64,000 bases of DNA, from positions 24,077 to 88,076 of the forward strand of contig NZ_JMKI01000004.1 in NCBI RefSeq assembly GCF_000712295.1, written 5' to 3'. Origin of the DNA: Synergistes jonesii. GTDB lineage: Bacteria > Synergistota > Synergistia > Synergistales > Synergistaceae. The notes below the pieces were generated by a model. The model did no database searches and was not told the DNA's origin. It saw only the letters and a list, made by a program, of their open reading frames with translations. Positions 24,049 through 32,443 of this stretch are shown piece after piece; positions within the stretch are counted from its first letter, which is position 1; each line of letters opens with the position of its first letter. A program made the translations under genes and the position numbers.

Positions 24049-25056
24049 ATGAAAGAAAAAATAATCCTTGACGCTCATTTCGATATGCTGCTCGACGTGC
24101 TGGCGTTCCGCAGGCGCGGCGAGCGCTCCGTGCTTGAGAGGCGCTTTTTGCCGGATCTCCGCGCCGGAGGCGTGAACGTGGTCGTCTGCTCGATATTTAT
24201 CCTCGACGAGCTGCTGCCGGAGGGAGCTCTGCGCAACGCGCTGGATCAGATATCGGCGCTGCGCGCCGACCTTGACGAATCTCCTTCCTTCGCGCTCTGC
24301 GTCAGCGCGCGCGGATGCCGCGAAGCAGCGGCCTCCGGACGGGTCGCGCTCTTCCTCTCTCTTGAGGGGGTTGAGCCGCTCGGGCGCGACATACTGCTGC
24401 TGCGCGTATTTTACGAGCTCGGCGTGCGGCTAGTCGGCCTTTCGTGGTCGCGCCGCAATTACGCCTGCGACGGAGTCTCCTTCGACGAGGCTGCGCCGGC
24501 GTCTTCGCAGGGCTCTCTCACCTCCTTCGGGAGGGAGCTCGTAGCAGAGGCCTGCCGCCTTGGGATGGTCGCCGACGTGAGCCATCTCAACGACGCCGGC
24601 TTTCGCGAGGTCTGCGATATGCTGGGGGAAAGGGGGCTGCCGTTCATCGCGTCGCATTCGAACTGCCGCGAGCTCGCGCCCTCTCCGCGCAACCTCGCCG
24701 AATGGCAGCTCGAAGCGCTTGCCGCGGCGGGCGGTGCCATTGGGATGAACGCCTACGGCCCCTTCGTCGCGGTCGAGCGGCGTGAACGGACGCCCGAGAC
24801 CCTATTCGCGCATCTTGATAGTATAATAAAGAGATACGGCGCGCGCAGCGCCGGCATAGGCTTGGACCTCTGCGCCTGCCTCGAATCGCTCTCCGGCGGC
24901 TATGACGAAGGGGGCGACACGGACCTCTTCAAAAATCACGCCGAAGCGGGCGAGCGCTTCATAAAAATGATTCGCGAGAGGCTCAGCGCCGACGACGCGG
25001 ACGCAGTGCTGGGAGAGAATTTTCTGCGCGTCTTTGAGAGGGTGATCGGCCAATGA
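24049..25056 (+). CDS. Membrane dipeptidase (peptidase family M19)
   Basis: A 335-residue renal-dipeptidase-type zinc enzyme hydrolysing dipeptides. Metal ligands are visible in order: the HxD of DAHFDMLLDV, the Glu of LSLEGVEPL, the His of ADVSHLND and the His of IASHSNCREL. A late GIGLDLCA segment supplies the active-site Asp. It lacks a signal peptide and is presumably cytoplasmic. Its stop overlaps the HicB-like gene by 4 bp, and a YjiH transporter follows, suggesting a peptide or amino acid salvage operon. Confidence 0.88.
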   Translation: MKEKIILDAHFDMLLDVLAFRRRGERSVLERRFLPDLRAGGVNVVVCSIFILDELLPEGALRNALDQISALRADLDESPSFALCVSARGCREAAASGRVALFLSLEGVEPLGRDILLLRVFYELGVRLVGLSWSRRNYACDGVSFDEAAPASSQGSLTSFGRELVAEACRLGMVADVSHLNDAGFREVCDMLGERGLPFIASHSNCRELAPSPRNLAEWQLEALAAAGGAIGMNAYGPFVAVERRERTPETLFAHLDSIIKRYGARSAGIGLDLCACLESLSGGYDEGGDTDLFKNHAEAGERFIKMIRERLSADDADAVLGENFLRVFERVIGQ

Positions 25057-25319
25057 CTGAAAAATACGTCTATCCGCTGGTTTTATACAGGGAGCGGCGC
25101 GACGGCGGAGACGTCTGGATCGGAAATTTCCCAGGGCTCAACGGCTGCTGGGCGGAGGCCCCGTCGCGCGGGAAGGTGCTCCATTCCGCGCCCTCCGTGC
25201 TGCATGAATACGCGTCGGCCTGCCGCGAGCTCGAATGGCCGCTGCCCGAAGCGCCGTCGGTCGATGAGCTGAAAGAGGCGAACGTCGGAGAGGTCTTTCT
25301 CATCGAGGAATCTCAGTAA
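25053..25319 (+). CDS. Small HicB-like protein
   Basis: An 88-residue protein resembling the partial RNase H fold of HicB antitoxins (YPLVLYRERRDGGDVWIGNFPGLNGCW), without an obvious DNA-binding tail and with no HicA toxin beside it. ATGA overlap with the dipeptidase suggests coupling. It may be an orphan HicB-fold protein with a regulatory role; toxin-antitoxin function is not supported. Confidence 0.5.
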   Translation: MTEKYVYPLVLYRERRDGGDVWIGNFPGLNGCWAEAPSRGKVLHSAPSVLHEYASACRELEWPLPEAPSVDELKEANVGEVFLIEESQ

Positions 25320-25338
25320 GAGCGCGGGGAAGCTGAAC

Positions 25339-26709
25339 TTGAAATCTGCAACACAAGATAAAAAGAGCCTGCTGAAGTTTTTGATACCCTCGCTGCTGGG
25401 AATCTTGATATTTCTCGTCCCCTTTCCGCTGCGCGGGGAGATGAACACGACGATCGGCCATGCGAAAGAGTTCCTGATGGCGTCGATCGAAGGGCGGCAG
25501 CCGTTTATCGTCTCCGCGGTCGTCCTCATGGCGGCGTTTTTGACGCTGGCCGCAAAATTCTTCAGCCCCAGGTGGATCATGGAGGAGCATATCCTCCTCG
25601 AAAATCTCGGCGGCGGCCCCCTCTGGTTTGCCGCGCGCGTCTGCGCGCTGCCTATCGCCCTTTTCGTACTGCTCGGCGCGCGGTACTATCCCGAAGCCGG
25701 CGGGGCTCTCGCCGTTTTTGCGGAGAAAGCCTCGTTTATAGTCGACAACCTTGCTTCGCGGCTCATTATACTGGCGGTCGTGCTGGGAATATGGGCGCCG
25801 CTGATAATGGACTTCGGCCTCGTGCAGTTTATCGCCGTCTTTGCGAGTCCCGTCATGCGCCCGCTCTTTCGCGTGCCGGGACGCGCGGCGGTCGACTGCG
25901 TCGCCTCCTGGCTCGGCAGCAGCTCGATGGGCGTCGTCTTTACGGCTAAGATGTACGACGCCGGCTACTACACAGACAGGGAGGCGGCGGCGATCGTCTG
26001 CGGCTTTTCCCTCGCCGGCATCTACAATATCTACGCGATCGCCGAACTCTTTGATATTGAATACGCGATGCCGCAGATACTCTCCGTCGTCTATTTCACG
26101 ATGGCGCTGCTGGCCGCGGTTATGCCGCGGGTATGGCCTCTTTCTTCCATACCCGACTCCTACTATCGTGGACGGGACAACTATCACGCGCATAAAGCCG
26201 GGCGTCGCGAACATTCGACGTTCAGCTGGGCGCTGCTGCGTGGGACGGCTTGCGCGCGGCATATGAACGCGAGGAAATATCTGCGCGAGAGCTCGGCTAT
26301 CATTTGCGCGCTGTTGCTGAGCACCGTGCCGCTGATGATCACCTTCGGAACGCTGTTTGTAGTCGTCGCCGAAACGACGAGAATCGTGAGCGTCCTCTCC
26401 GTGCCCGCGGCCGCCGTGCTTGAAGCGCTGGGAGCCGCGGAGGCGGATATAATCGCCGCAGCTACCGTATTCTCCTTCGTAGACCACTTTCTCGCCGCCG
26501 CCTGCGGACGCCTGCTTTTGACCGAACAGGCCCGCTTTATCTGTATCTGCCTCTCTATAACTGGGCTGATAAATCTCACGGAGGTGGGGCTGCACGTCTG
26601 GCATTCAAATATCCCGCTGCGTTTCTGGCAGATGACGGCGGTCTATGTAATGAGGGTCTTCCTGTCGGCGATCGTCGTCATTCCGGCGGCTGACGTGCTT
26701 TTCCCGTAA
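25339..26709 (+). CDS. YjiH-family membrane protein (nucleoside recognition GATE domain)
   Basis: A 456-residue multi-pass membrane protein with about ten hydrophobic segments. The GATE-like core lies at about 130-250 (PLIMDFGLVQFIAVFASPVMRPLF, then SSSMGVVFTAKMYD). YjiH proteins are predicted transporters; the substrate is not established. The TTG start lies behind GGGGAAG. It is 19 bp downstream of the HicB-like gene and probably part of the dipeptidase operon. Confidence 0.8.
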   Translation: MKSATQDKKSLLKFLIPSLLGILIFLVPFPLRGEMNTTIGHAKEFLMASIEGRQPFIVSAVVLMAAFLTLAAKFFSPRWIMEEHILLENLGGGPLWFAARVCALPIALFVLLGARYYPEAGGALAVFAEKASFIVDNLASRLIILAVVLGIWAPLIMDFGLVQFIAVFASPVMRPLFRVPGRAAVDCVASWLGSSSMGVVFTAKMYDAGYYTDREAAAIVCGFSLAGIYNIYAIAELFDIEYAMPQILSVVYFTMALLAAVMPRVWPLSSIPDSYYRGRDNYHAHKAGRREHSTFSWALLRGTACARHMNARKYLRESSAIICALLLSTVPLMITFGTLFVVVAETTRIVSVLSVPAAAVLEALGAAEADIIAAATVFSFVDHFLAAACGRLLLTEQARFICICLSITGLINLTEVGLHVWHSNIPLRFWQMTAVYVMRVFLSAIVVIPAADVLFP

Positions 26710-26734
26710 TCTTTGTTGTAAACCGGCTGAGCTT

Positions 26735-27232
26735 TTAGGATTTTTTTATTTCGCCCCTCTTGCCGCATGTTATGCGCAGCAGTTCCTCCGGCGATATGGG
26801 GAAAAAGGCGTGGTCAGTGCCGGCCGCGGCCCACACTGTGGCGTAGCGGAAGAGGTCCTCGTCGACGAGCGTCGGCGGCTGTTCGGGATAGCCGACCGGG
26901 GGCACGCCGCCGGGACGGAAGCCCGACCACTCGGCGCAGAGCTCCCTGTTCGCGAAGGAGACTTGCGAAACGCCGAGCAGCTTTTTGATTTTTTTGGTGT
27001 CGACGAGATTCACTCCGGACATCAGCGCGAGCGCGAAGCTCTTGCCGTGATTCACCGAGAGGAGGATGCTTTTTAAAATTTCCTCCTCCGGCGCGCCTAC
27101 CGCGGCTGAAGCGTCGGCCACCGTGAAGATCGTCGCATCGGTGATTTTTATCTGCGACGCGCAGCCGCAGCCCCTTAAAAATTTCTTTACGCGTTCCACC
27201 GCGTCGAATTCTTCCTCCGGCATTTCTCTCAA
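26735..27232 (-). CDS. YbaK/EbsC-family aminoacyl-tRNA deacylase
   Basis: A 165-residue protein of the YbaK/ProX editing family, which hydrolyses mischarged tRNA such as Cys-tRNAPro. The strand-loop LALMSGVNLVDTKKIKKLLG and FANRELCAEWSGFRPGGVPPVG match the family core, the latter being the GxxxGG substrate loop. Its start is 4 bp past the lytic transglycosylase stop on the same strand. Which tRNA it edits cannot be told. Confidence 0.8.
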   Translation of the reverse strand: MREMPEEEFDAVERVKKFLRGCGCASQIKITDATIFTVADASAAVGAPEEEILKSILLSVNHGKSFALALMSGVNLVDTKKIKKLLGVSQVSFANRELCAEWSGFRPGGVPPVGYPEQPPTLVDEDLFRYATVWAAAGTDHAFFPISPEELLRITCGKRGEIKKS

Positions 27233-27236
27233 CCCC

Positions 27237-28226
27237 TTATTTCTCCTTCAGCGCCGCCATTTTGTTCCCTGCGGGTGGACGCCCCGCGGCGAAGAAGGAG
27301 CGCTCCTCTCCGCCGTTTTCTTCGTCGGTCGCTATATATATCTCGTAGTTCTTCAACACGGAGCGCACGTAGACGCGCGTCTCGCGGTACGGTATCTCTT
27401 CTATCCACTCTACCCAGCTGCCGGCGTACAAAGCCCAGCTCGATACGCTGCCCGCTCCAGCGTTGTAGGCCGCGAGCGCCATGGGTAGACGCCCCGCGAA
27501 TCGTTCGTTCAGATGCGCGAAGTGCGAAGCGCCGAGCATGATGTTGTGAGCGGGGTTGCTCAGCGAGAGCCCGTCGTTTTTCAGGCGCGACGCGGCCTCT
27601 CTCGCCGTTGGCGGCATCAGCTGCATCAACCCGACAGCGCCGCTCCTGCTCACGGCGCGCTCGTTGAAATTGCTTTCCTGCCGCACCATTGCGAAGAGGA
27701 TGTTTTTTGAGACGCCGGTCTTCGCAGAGGCCGCGGATATTTCTTTTTCCCAGCGGCGAGGATAGGAAGAATTCCCACAGGCCTCGAAGACGGCGCGCGT
27801 CAGAAATGGGTAATGCCCCTCGTGCGCGAGCGCGATGCTGTAAAAATCGAGCGGGAAGCGCAGCGCCATCATCGACGCGGTGGTTGCCGCCTCTTTTTCG
27901 CGCCCCAGCTTTTCGAGCGCGCGTATCTTCCAGTAGTATATCCGCGGAGCGCCGGTGTTGAAGGGAGCCGAGAGCGGCCTTGACGACCACTCCTTCGCGG
28001 CCGTAGCCGCGTCGCCCGCTCTCCACGCCCGCCATCCGCGGGCCCATTTTTCGCCGCCGCACTGCCTGGCCGCGCAGAAAGCCGCCGCCAGGCAAAGGAG
28101 CATCGCGCAGAGGAGCGGTGCGCACGACGAAGAGGAGCCGCGCGTCTTTTTATCTCTCTTGCGGCTTTCGGCGTTTTGCGCTATTTTATTCGGACAGACC
28201 TTGACCCCGGAGGGAATTGCGTGCAT
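27237..28226 (-). CDS. Soluble lytic murein transglycosylase (SLT domain)
   Basis: About 329 residues. A basic N-terminus and a hydrophobic segment (CAPLLCAMLLCLAAAFCAA) act as signal or anchor. The C-terminal SLT domain (about 170-305) has the catalytic Glu in FAMVRQESNFN, GLMQLMPPTA, and AYNAGAGSVSSW. It cleaves peptidoglycan to 1,6-anhydro products. The helical region between is a short version of the Slt70 alpha-superhelix. The start is the ATG at 28226 behind AGAGGAG. The ybaK-like gene follows 4 bp downstream. Confidence 0.88.
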   Translation of the reverse strand: MHAIPSGVKVCPNKIAQNAESRKRDKKTRGSSSSCAPLLCAMLLCLAAAFCAARQCGGEKWARGWRAWRAGDAATAAKEWSSRPLSAPFNTGAPRIYYWKIRALEKLGREKEAATTASMMALRFPLDFYSIALAHEGHYPFLTRAVFEACGNSSYPRRWEKEISAASAKTGVSKNILFAMVRQESNFNERAVSRSGAVGLMQLMPPTAREAASRLKNDGLSLSNPAHNIMLGASHFAHLNERFAGRLPMALAAYNAGAGSVSSWALYAGSWVEWIEEIPYRETRVYVRSVLKNYEIYIATDEENGGEERSFFAAGRPPAGNKMAALKEK

Positions 28227-28285
28227 AGGGACGATACTCCTCTTTGTAAAATCAAGACATTTCATAAGTATGCGGCCATAAGGCT

Positions 28286-29143
28286 ATGAAGTCAAGCCGG
28301 AGCGCGAAGACGCTTGCCGCCGCGGCGCACGAGGCGGCTGTGAAGGAGGTCATGACGACTCCTAAGCCCGGGCTGGTGGACGCGGAGGGGCGCGGCTGCC
28401 ACGAGGACATGGACTGCGCCATGTTCATAAAAAGCGCGGAGGCCATCGCGCCTTTCTGGGAAATCCAAGCCGAAGCGGGGCTTTCCCTCTTGCCGCCGAA
28501 GGAGGCCTTAGCCAAGCTGAGGGAGGCAGGCGCCGAGGCCGAGCTCGCGATGTTCCGAGCGACCGGCGGGATAAACACGCACAAAGGCTTGATCTATCTC
28601 ATGTCTCTGCTGCTCTACGGCGCCGGCTTCGCGGCCGCGGCCGGAGGTGGGGCTGCGCGCGCGGCGGAAGCAGCGTCGCTCGTGGTGCGCGGCAGCGTCG
28701 CGTCGGAGCTTGCCTCGCTTGCGTCGCGTCCGCCTGACAGGCCCCTGTCGAACGGCGAAAAATTATTTTTGGCGCACGGCGTGACGGGCATACGCGGCGA
28801 AGCCGAGGGAGCGTTCCCGTCGGTGACGCGCCACGGGCTCCCCGTTCTGCGGAAGAGCGTCGCCTCAGGCGCGTCGGAAAACGACGCGGGGCTGGCGGCG
28901 CTGCTTGAAATAATGGCGGTCTGCTGCGACAGCAATGTGATTCACCGCTCCGGCTTCGATTACTGGAAAAATATTTATCCCCCTTTAGTCGCGGAGGCGC
29001 GGAGAAAATTCGACCCGCTGCGCCCCGACTACCGCCCCCTGCGCGAGCTGGAAAAAAAATTTCTGCCTCTGCGCGTGAGCCCCGGGGGAGCCGCGGACCT
29101 TTTGAGCTGTACCTATTTCCTCTATTTATTTGAAAAGATATAG
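28286..29143 (+). CDS. CitG/MdcB-type triphosphoribosyl-dephospho-CoA synthase homologue
   Basis: A 285-residue member of the CitG family, which makes the prosthetic-group precursor of citrate or malonate lyase/decarboxylase acyl carrier proteins from ATP and dephospho-CoA. Conserved blocks are TTPKPGLVDAEGRG near the N-terminus and FRATGGINTHKGLIYLM. No citrate lyase, malonate decarboxylase or ACP gene is nearby. It may serve an enzyme encoded elsewhere or have another nucleotide-transfer substrate. Confidence 0.8.
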   Translation: MKSSRSAKTLAAAAHEAAVKEVMTTPKPGLVDAEGRGCHEDMDCAMFIKSAEAIAPFWEIQAEAGLSLLPPKEALAKLREAGAEAELAMFRATGGINTHKGLIYLMSLLLYGAGFAAAAGGGAARAAEAASLVVRGSVASELASLASRPPDRPLSNGEKLFLAHGVTGIRGEAEGAFPSVTRHGLPVLRKSVASGASENDAGLAALLEIMAVCCDSNVIHRSGFDYWKNIYPPLVAEARRKFDPLRPDYRPLRELEKKFLPLRVSPGGAADLLSCTYFLYLFEKI

Positions 29144-29144
29144 T

Positions 29145-29190
29145 CTGTCAGTTGTCATAATTCTGATGTTGTTATAATATATTGACAGTT
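29145..29190 (+). promoter_or_regulatory. Promoter/operator region of the XRE-ImmA pair
   Basis: TATAAT at 29173-29178 is bracketed by CTGTCA (29145-29150) and TGACAG (29183-29188), an inverted pair. The arrangement suits repression by the XRE protein encoded 45 bp downstream. No good -35 is seen at the standard distance. Confidence 0.4.
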
Positions 29191-29234
29191 GGTCTACGGG
29201 AAAATTCACGCAGTGCGAAAGGATGTCGTAAAAA

Positions 29235-29609
29235 ATGAGCCTCGGCAACAGAATCAAATCGCTTCGAAGGGCGCACCACCTGACGCAGCAGAAGCTGGCC
29301 GACAAGGTCGACGTGAGCCGCATATATGTTCAGGCGTTGGAGAGCAACCGCAGGCTTCCGTCGATGAAGCTGCTGCAGAAGCTCGCGCCGGCTCTCGACG
29401 TCGAGCTGAACGACCTGCTCGCCGATTTTTCGAACACGAAGGAAAAGCCCGCGCGCGTGCAGCTCGAGACGATGCTCGACAGCGGCGAGCTGGAGATCTG
29501 GTACCGCAGCAAAAAGCTTACCGAAAAAGAGCTTCGCCGGGTCTACCGCGTCGTGCAGGCGGCCCTTGACGACTGGGACGAAGAGGATGCTTCCGAGGAG
29601 CAGCGCTGA
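29235..29609 (+). CDS. XRE-family transcriptional regulator
   Basis: A 124-residue regulator. The N-terminal helix-turn-helix (about 3-58, LTQQKLADKVDVSRIYVQAL) is followed by a helical, acidic C-terminus. It overlaps the ImmA/IrrE-like metalloprotease gene in another frame, the typical repressor-plus-protease pair in which the protease removes the repressor after a signal. The start lies behind AAGGATG. Its targets are probably its own operon and perhaps the radical SAM gene downstream. Confidence 0.85.
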   Translation: MSLGNRIKSLRRAHHLTQQKLADKVDVSRIYVQALESNRRLPSMKLLQKLAPALDVELNDLLADFSNTKEKPARVQLETMLDSGELEIWYRSKKLTEKELRRVYRVVQAALDDWDEEDASEEQR

Positions 29610-30060
29610 AACGCTCGGCGGAGAGCCCTGCGATGACGTCGAAGAGCCGGGCGGCGCCGCTGAAGAGTATCCGTCGCCGCCCGAGCGCATACCCGAGTGG
29701 GCGAGCGTGGAGAGCAGAGAGTGGCGCCGCCTCGACGAGTTCGACATCCTCGCTAAGGCCGAGGCGCTGACGGGGCTGACGCTGGAAATAAAAAATGCTC
29801 TTCTTCCCTCCGGTGTCTGGGGCATCCACCTCGTGCGCGGCGAACGCGGCCGCATAATAGTTAACGCGGCGCTCTCCCCCTTCTGGCGTCGCTTCGCAGT
29901 CTTTCACGAGCTTTATCATCTGCTTCACAATACTAAAGGCGCGCGCTTCTGGCAGAGCACCTTCTTCTCGATGGAGAGCTTTGAGAACAGGGCCGACACA
30001 TTCGCGTGGGCGGCGGTGTGGCCTGAGTGGGAGGAAAACCAATATTGCGACTGGAATTGA
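29566..30060 (+). CDS. ImmA/IrrE-family metallo-endopeptidase
   Basis: About 164 residues. The zinc motif HELYH (in FAVFHELYHLLHN) and a downstream ENRADTFAW, whose Glu is the likely third ligand, define the ImmA/IrrE family. The N-terminal ~50 residues are Pro/Glu-rich. It overlaps the XRE gene by 44 bp if the TTG at 29566 is used; the ATG at 29587 is an alternative. By analogy with ImmA-ImmR it may cleave its partner repressor. Confidence 0.8.
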   Translation: MTTGTKRMLPRSSAETLGGEPCDDVEEPGGAAEEYPSPPERIPEWASVESREWRRLDEFDILAKAEALTGLTLEIKNALLPSGVWGIHLVRGERGRIIVNAALSPFWRRFAVFHELYHLLHNTKGARFWQSTFFSMESFENRADTFAWAAVWPEWEENQYCDWN

Positions 30061-30082
30061 AATATTTCAGGGGCGCGCGGCT

Positions 30083-31030
30083 ATGCTGAAAAAATATCCC
30101 TTCTTCCTGCCCCTCGCCGGCTGCCGGGGGCAGTGCGTCTACTGCGACCAGCGCGCTATCACAGGGATAACCGAAGTCCCTTCGCCGGAATTCGTCCGCC
30201 GCGAATTGAAAAAATTGACCGAGCCGCGCGAGATATGCTACTTCGGCGGCTCGTTCTGCCGTTTCCCCAAAGAGAAGATAAAAGAATATCTCGACGCCGC
30301 CGTGCAGGCTTCTCCTAAGGGAAGCACGCTGCGCTTCTCGACCTATCCTGGAGACCTGCGCGACGACGAGCTGCGGGCCCTCGTGAAGGGCTACCCCATC
30401 TCCCGCGTCGAACTCGGCATCCCGACGCTCGACCCCGCCGTCCTCGCGGCATGCCGCCGCGAAGCCGACCCGCAGAAAGTATTCGAAGACATCGCGCTTC
30501 TGATGGAGGATTCTCTGCCGGTGGGGGTGCAGATGATGATAGGGCTGCCCGGGCAGAGCCGCGAAAGCAGCCTGAATGACCTTGAGAGGCTCGCGACGCT
30601 GAAAGGCGCGCAGAGGTGGGAGCTGCGCCTCTATCCCTGCCTGGTGATCGCAGGGACGGAGCTCGAGGCCCTGTGGCGCGGCGGAAAATATATCCCTCTG
30701 ACGGTGGAGGAGGCCGCGCTATGGGGCGGAGAGTTCATCGAGCGCGCTCTCGTCCTCGGCTTCGTGCCGATAAGAATCGGCCTGCAGGAGACCGAAGCGC
30801 TCGCCGCCCGCGCCGTCGCCGGTCCGCACCATCCGGCGCTCGGCGAATTGATTCTGGCCGAGGCGGAGGCGAGGCGGCTGGCAAAAAATTCGCCGAAGGG
30901 GCCTTGGCGCGTGCCTCGCCGCGGCCTCTCGATGTTCACCGGACATGGGCGCTTCGGAATAAAACGCCTTGCAATACACGCGGCTATGACGGAAAATGAA
31001 GCGGAAGAGCGCATAATATTCGAACGCTGA
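30083..31030 (+). CDS. Radical SAM protein, Elp3/MiaB-like
   Basis: A 315-residue radical SAM enzyme. The cluster motif is C-x3-C-x2-C in GCRGQCVYCDQ, followed by CYFGGSF (SAM-binding GGxx), and VGVQMMIGLPGQ. The TIM-barrel-like core (about 10-215) resembles the radical SAM domain of Elp3-type proteins, without the acetyltransferase. The C-terminal ~80 residues are unassigned. The start is the ATG at 30083 (MLKKYPFF), 22 bp after the ImmA-like gene. The substrate is unknown. Confidence 0.8.
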   Translation: MLKKYPFFLPLAGCRGQCVYCDQRAITGITEVPSPEFVRRELKKLTEPREICYFGGSFCRFPKEKIKEYLDAAVQASPKGSTLRFSTYPGDLRDDELRALVKGYPISRVELGIPTLDPAVLAACRREADPQKVFEDIALLMEDSLPVGVQMMIGLPGQSRESSLNDLERLATLKGAQRWELRLYPCLVIAGTELEALWRGGKYIPLTVEEAALWGGEFIERALVLGFVPIRIGLQETEALAARAVAGPHHPALGELILAEAEARRLAKNSPKGPWRVPRRGLSMFTGHGRFGIKRLAIHAAMTENEAEERIIFER

Positions 31031-31067
31031 TCTTGCGCGCGGAAAAATACAGCAAAGGATGTTTTGA

Positions 31068-32222
31068 ATGAAAGAGACAGACGAACGGGAAAAGATAATG
31101 AAACTTTTTATGCCGTTTGAGAATAAAATTTTTCCTGTGAGGAACCGTTTCGTGAGGGCGGCGACCTGGCTTGCCGCGTGCCGCGGCGACGGGCGAGCGA
31201 CGTCCGCTTCGATATCGCGGCAGGTCGAAGCCGCGGCCGGGGGGGCCGGAACGGTGATCTCGGAATTCGCATACATAAGCCCCGAGGGCAGGGCTCTCGA
31301 CAAGCAGTGGGGAATCGACGGCGACGACGCGCTCCCGGAAGTGCGCGCGCTGGCCGACGCGATACACGGGGCCGGCTCGAAGCTGATCGTCCAGATATGC
31401 CACGCCGGCTGCGCCGCGGAAGCGAAGGAGGGCGCGCGCCCCTATTCGCCGAGCGGCGGAAGATGTCCTGGAAACGATTCGGAGACTGCCGCGATGACGC
31501 TCGAAGATATAAAAAAAGTCTGCCGCGACTTTGCCGCGGCGGCGAAGAGGGCGATGGATGGCGGAGCCGACGGCGTTGAGATTCACGGAGCGCACGGCTT
31601 TCTGCTGACGCAGTTCATGTCGCCGCTGATCAACAAAAGGACGGACGAATACGGCGGCTCGTTCGAGAACCGCCTCCGCGCGATGCGCGAGGTCTATTCC
31701 GCCGTGCGCGGCGCGGTAGGAGAGGACTTTTCAGTTTGGCTCAAGCTGAGCGCTGTAGAAGGCGCGGATGGGGGCTACGGAGCGGAGGAGGGGATAGGAG
31801 CGGCGCTCACTCTCTTAGCGGACGGCGTTGACGTGCTCGAAGTCTCCTCCGGCACGGGCTACTCGAAGCCGCAGCACGCGCCCTCGGTCGTCGGAGTCTC
31901 CTCCGGCGAATCGGAGGCTCCCTTTGCGAAATACGCGGCCGAAATAAGATCAAAGGCGCCTAAGAATTCTCTGGTTCTCCTCACCGGCGGGCTGCGTTCG
32001 CTGCCCGTCATCGCCGCACTGCTCGACGACGGGACGGCCGACCTCTTCGGAATGAGCCGTCCGTTCATAGCGGAGCCGGACTTGATAAACCGCTGGGCCG
32101 AGGATGACGCGCGCCCCTCGGCCTGCGTCTCCTGCAACGCCTGCTTCAGGACCTCGGAGTACGGCGCGATAGACTGTCCGATCATGCGCGACCGTCAGGA
32201 AGGGGACTGGGATCCGCTTTAA
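31068..32222 (+). CDS. Old Yellow Enzyme-family NADH:flavin oxidoreductase
   Basis: A 384-residue FMN-dependent TIM-barrel enzyme. Conserved features are the N-terminal NRFVRAAT, the catalytic H..H-type loop GVEIHGAHGFLLTQFMSP, and NKRTDEYGGSFENR. The C-terminal CVSCNACFRT cysteine cluster recalls the iron-sulfur site of 2,4-dienoyl-CoA reductase-type members, but the second (FAD/NAD) domain of those enzymes is missing. It probably reduces activated alkenes. The ATG at 31068 follows AAGGATG. Confidence 0.85.
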   Translation: MKETDEREKIMKLFMPFENKIFPVRNRFVRAATWLAACRGDGRATSASISRQVEAAAGGAGTVISEFAYISPEGRALDKQWGIDGDDALPEVRALADAIHGAGSKLIVQICHAGCAAEAKEGARPYSPSGGRCPGNDSETAAMTLEDIKKVCRDFAAAAKRAMDGGADGVEIHGAHGFLLTQFMSPLINKRTDEYGGSFENRLRAMREVYSAVRGAVGEDFSVWLKLSAVEGADGGYGAEEGIGAALTLLADGVDVLEVSSGTGYSKPQHAPSVVGVSSGESEAPFAKYAAEIRSKAPKNSLVLLTGGLRSLPVIAALLDDGTADLFGMSRPFIAEPDLINRWAEDDARPSACVSCNACFRTSEYGAIDCPIMRDRQEGDWDPL

Positions 32223-32346
32223 GCGCGCGAAGGAAAGCGGCTTGCCCGCCTCGGCGCGCGCTTGCGTAAAGCCGTGCGGCATGGCTTTAACGTATTGCAA
32301 TGCTATCTCTCTATAATGAACTTGCATAAAATAAACTTGACCGCGG

Positions 32347-32375
32347 TTGACAGATGAGCATAAACAAACTAAAAT
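32347..32375 (+). promoter_or_regulatory. Promoter of the RpiR-family gene
   Basis: TTGACA (32347-32352), a 17-nt spacer and TAAAAT (32370-32375). Consensus spacing; leaves a leader of about 60 nt. Confidence 0.65.
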
Positions 32376-32443
32376 TCATGTAAAATTTTTAATAAAACGA
32401 ATATGCAAAACGGGAGAAGCCAAAAATTAAGGAGTGTATTTGT

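Noticed and set aside
25053..25319. Complete HicAB toxin-antitoxin system
   Set aside because: No HicA-like toxin is encoded next to the HicB-like gene; neighbours are a dipeptidase and a transporter.
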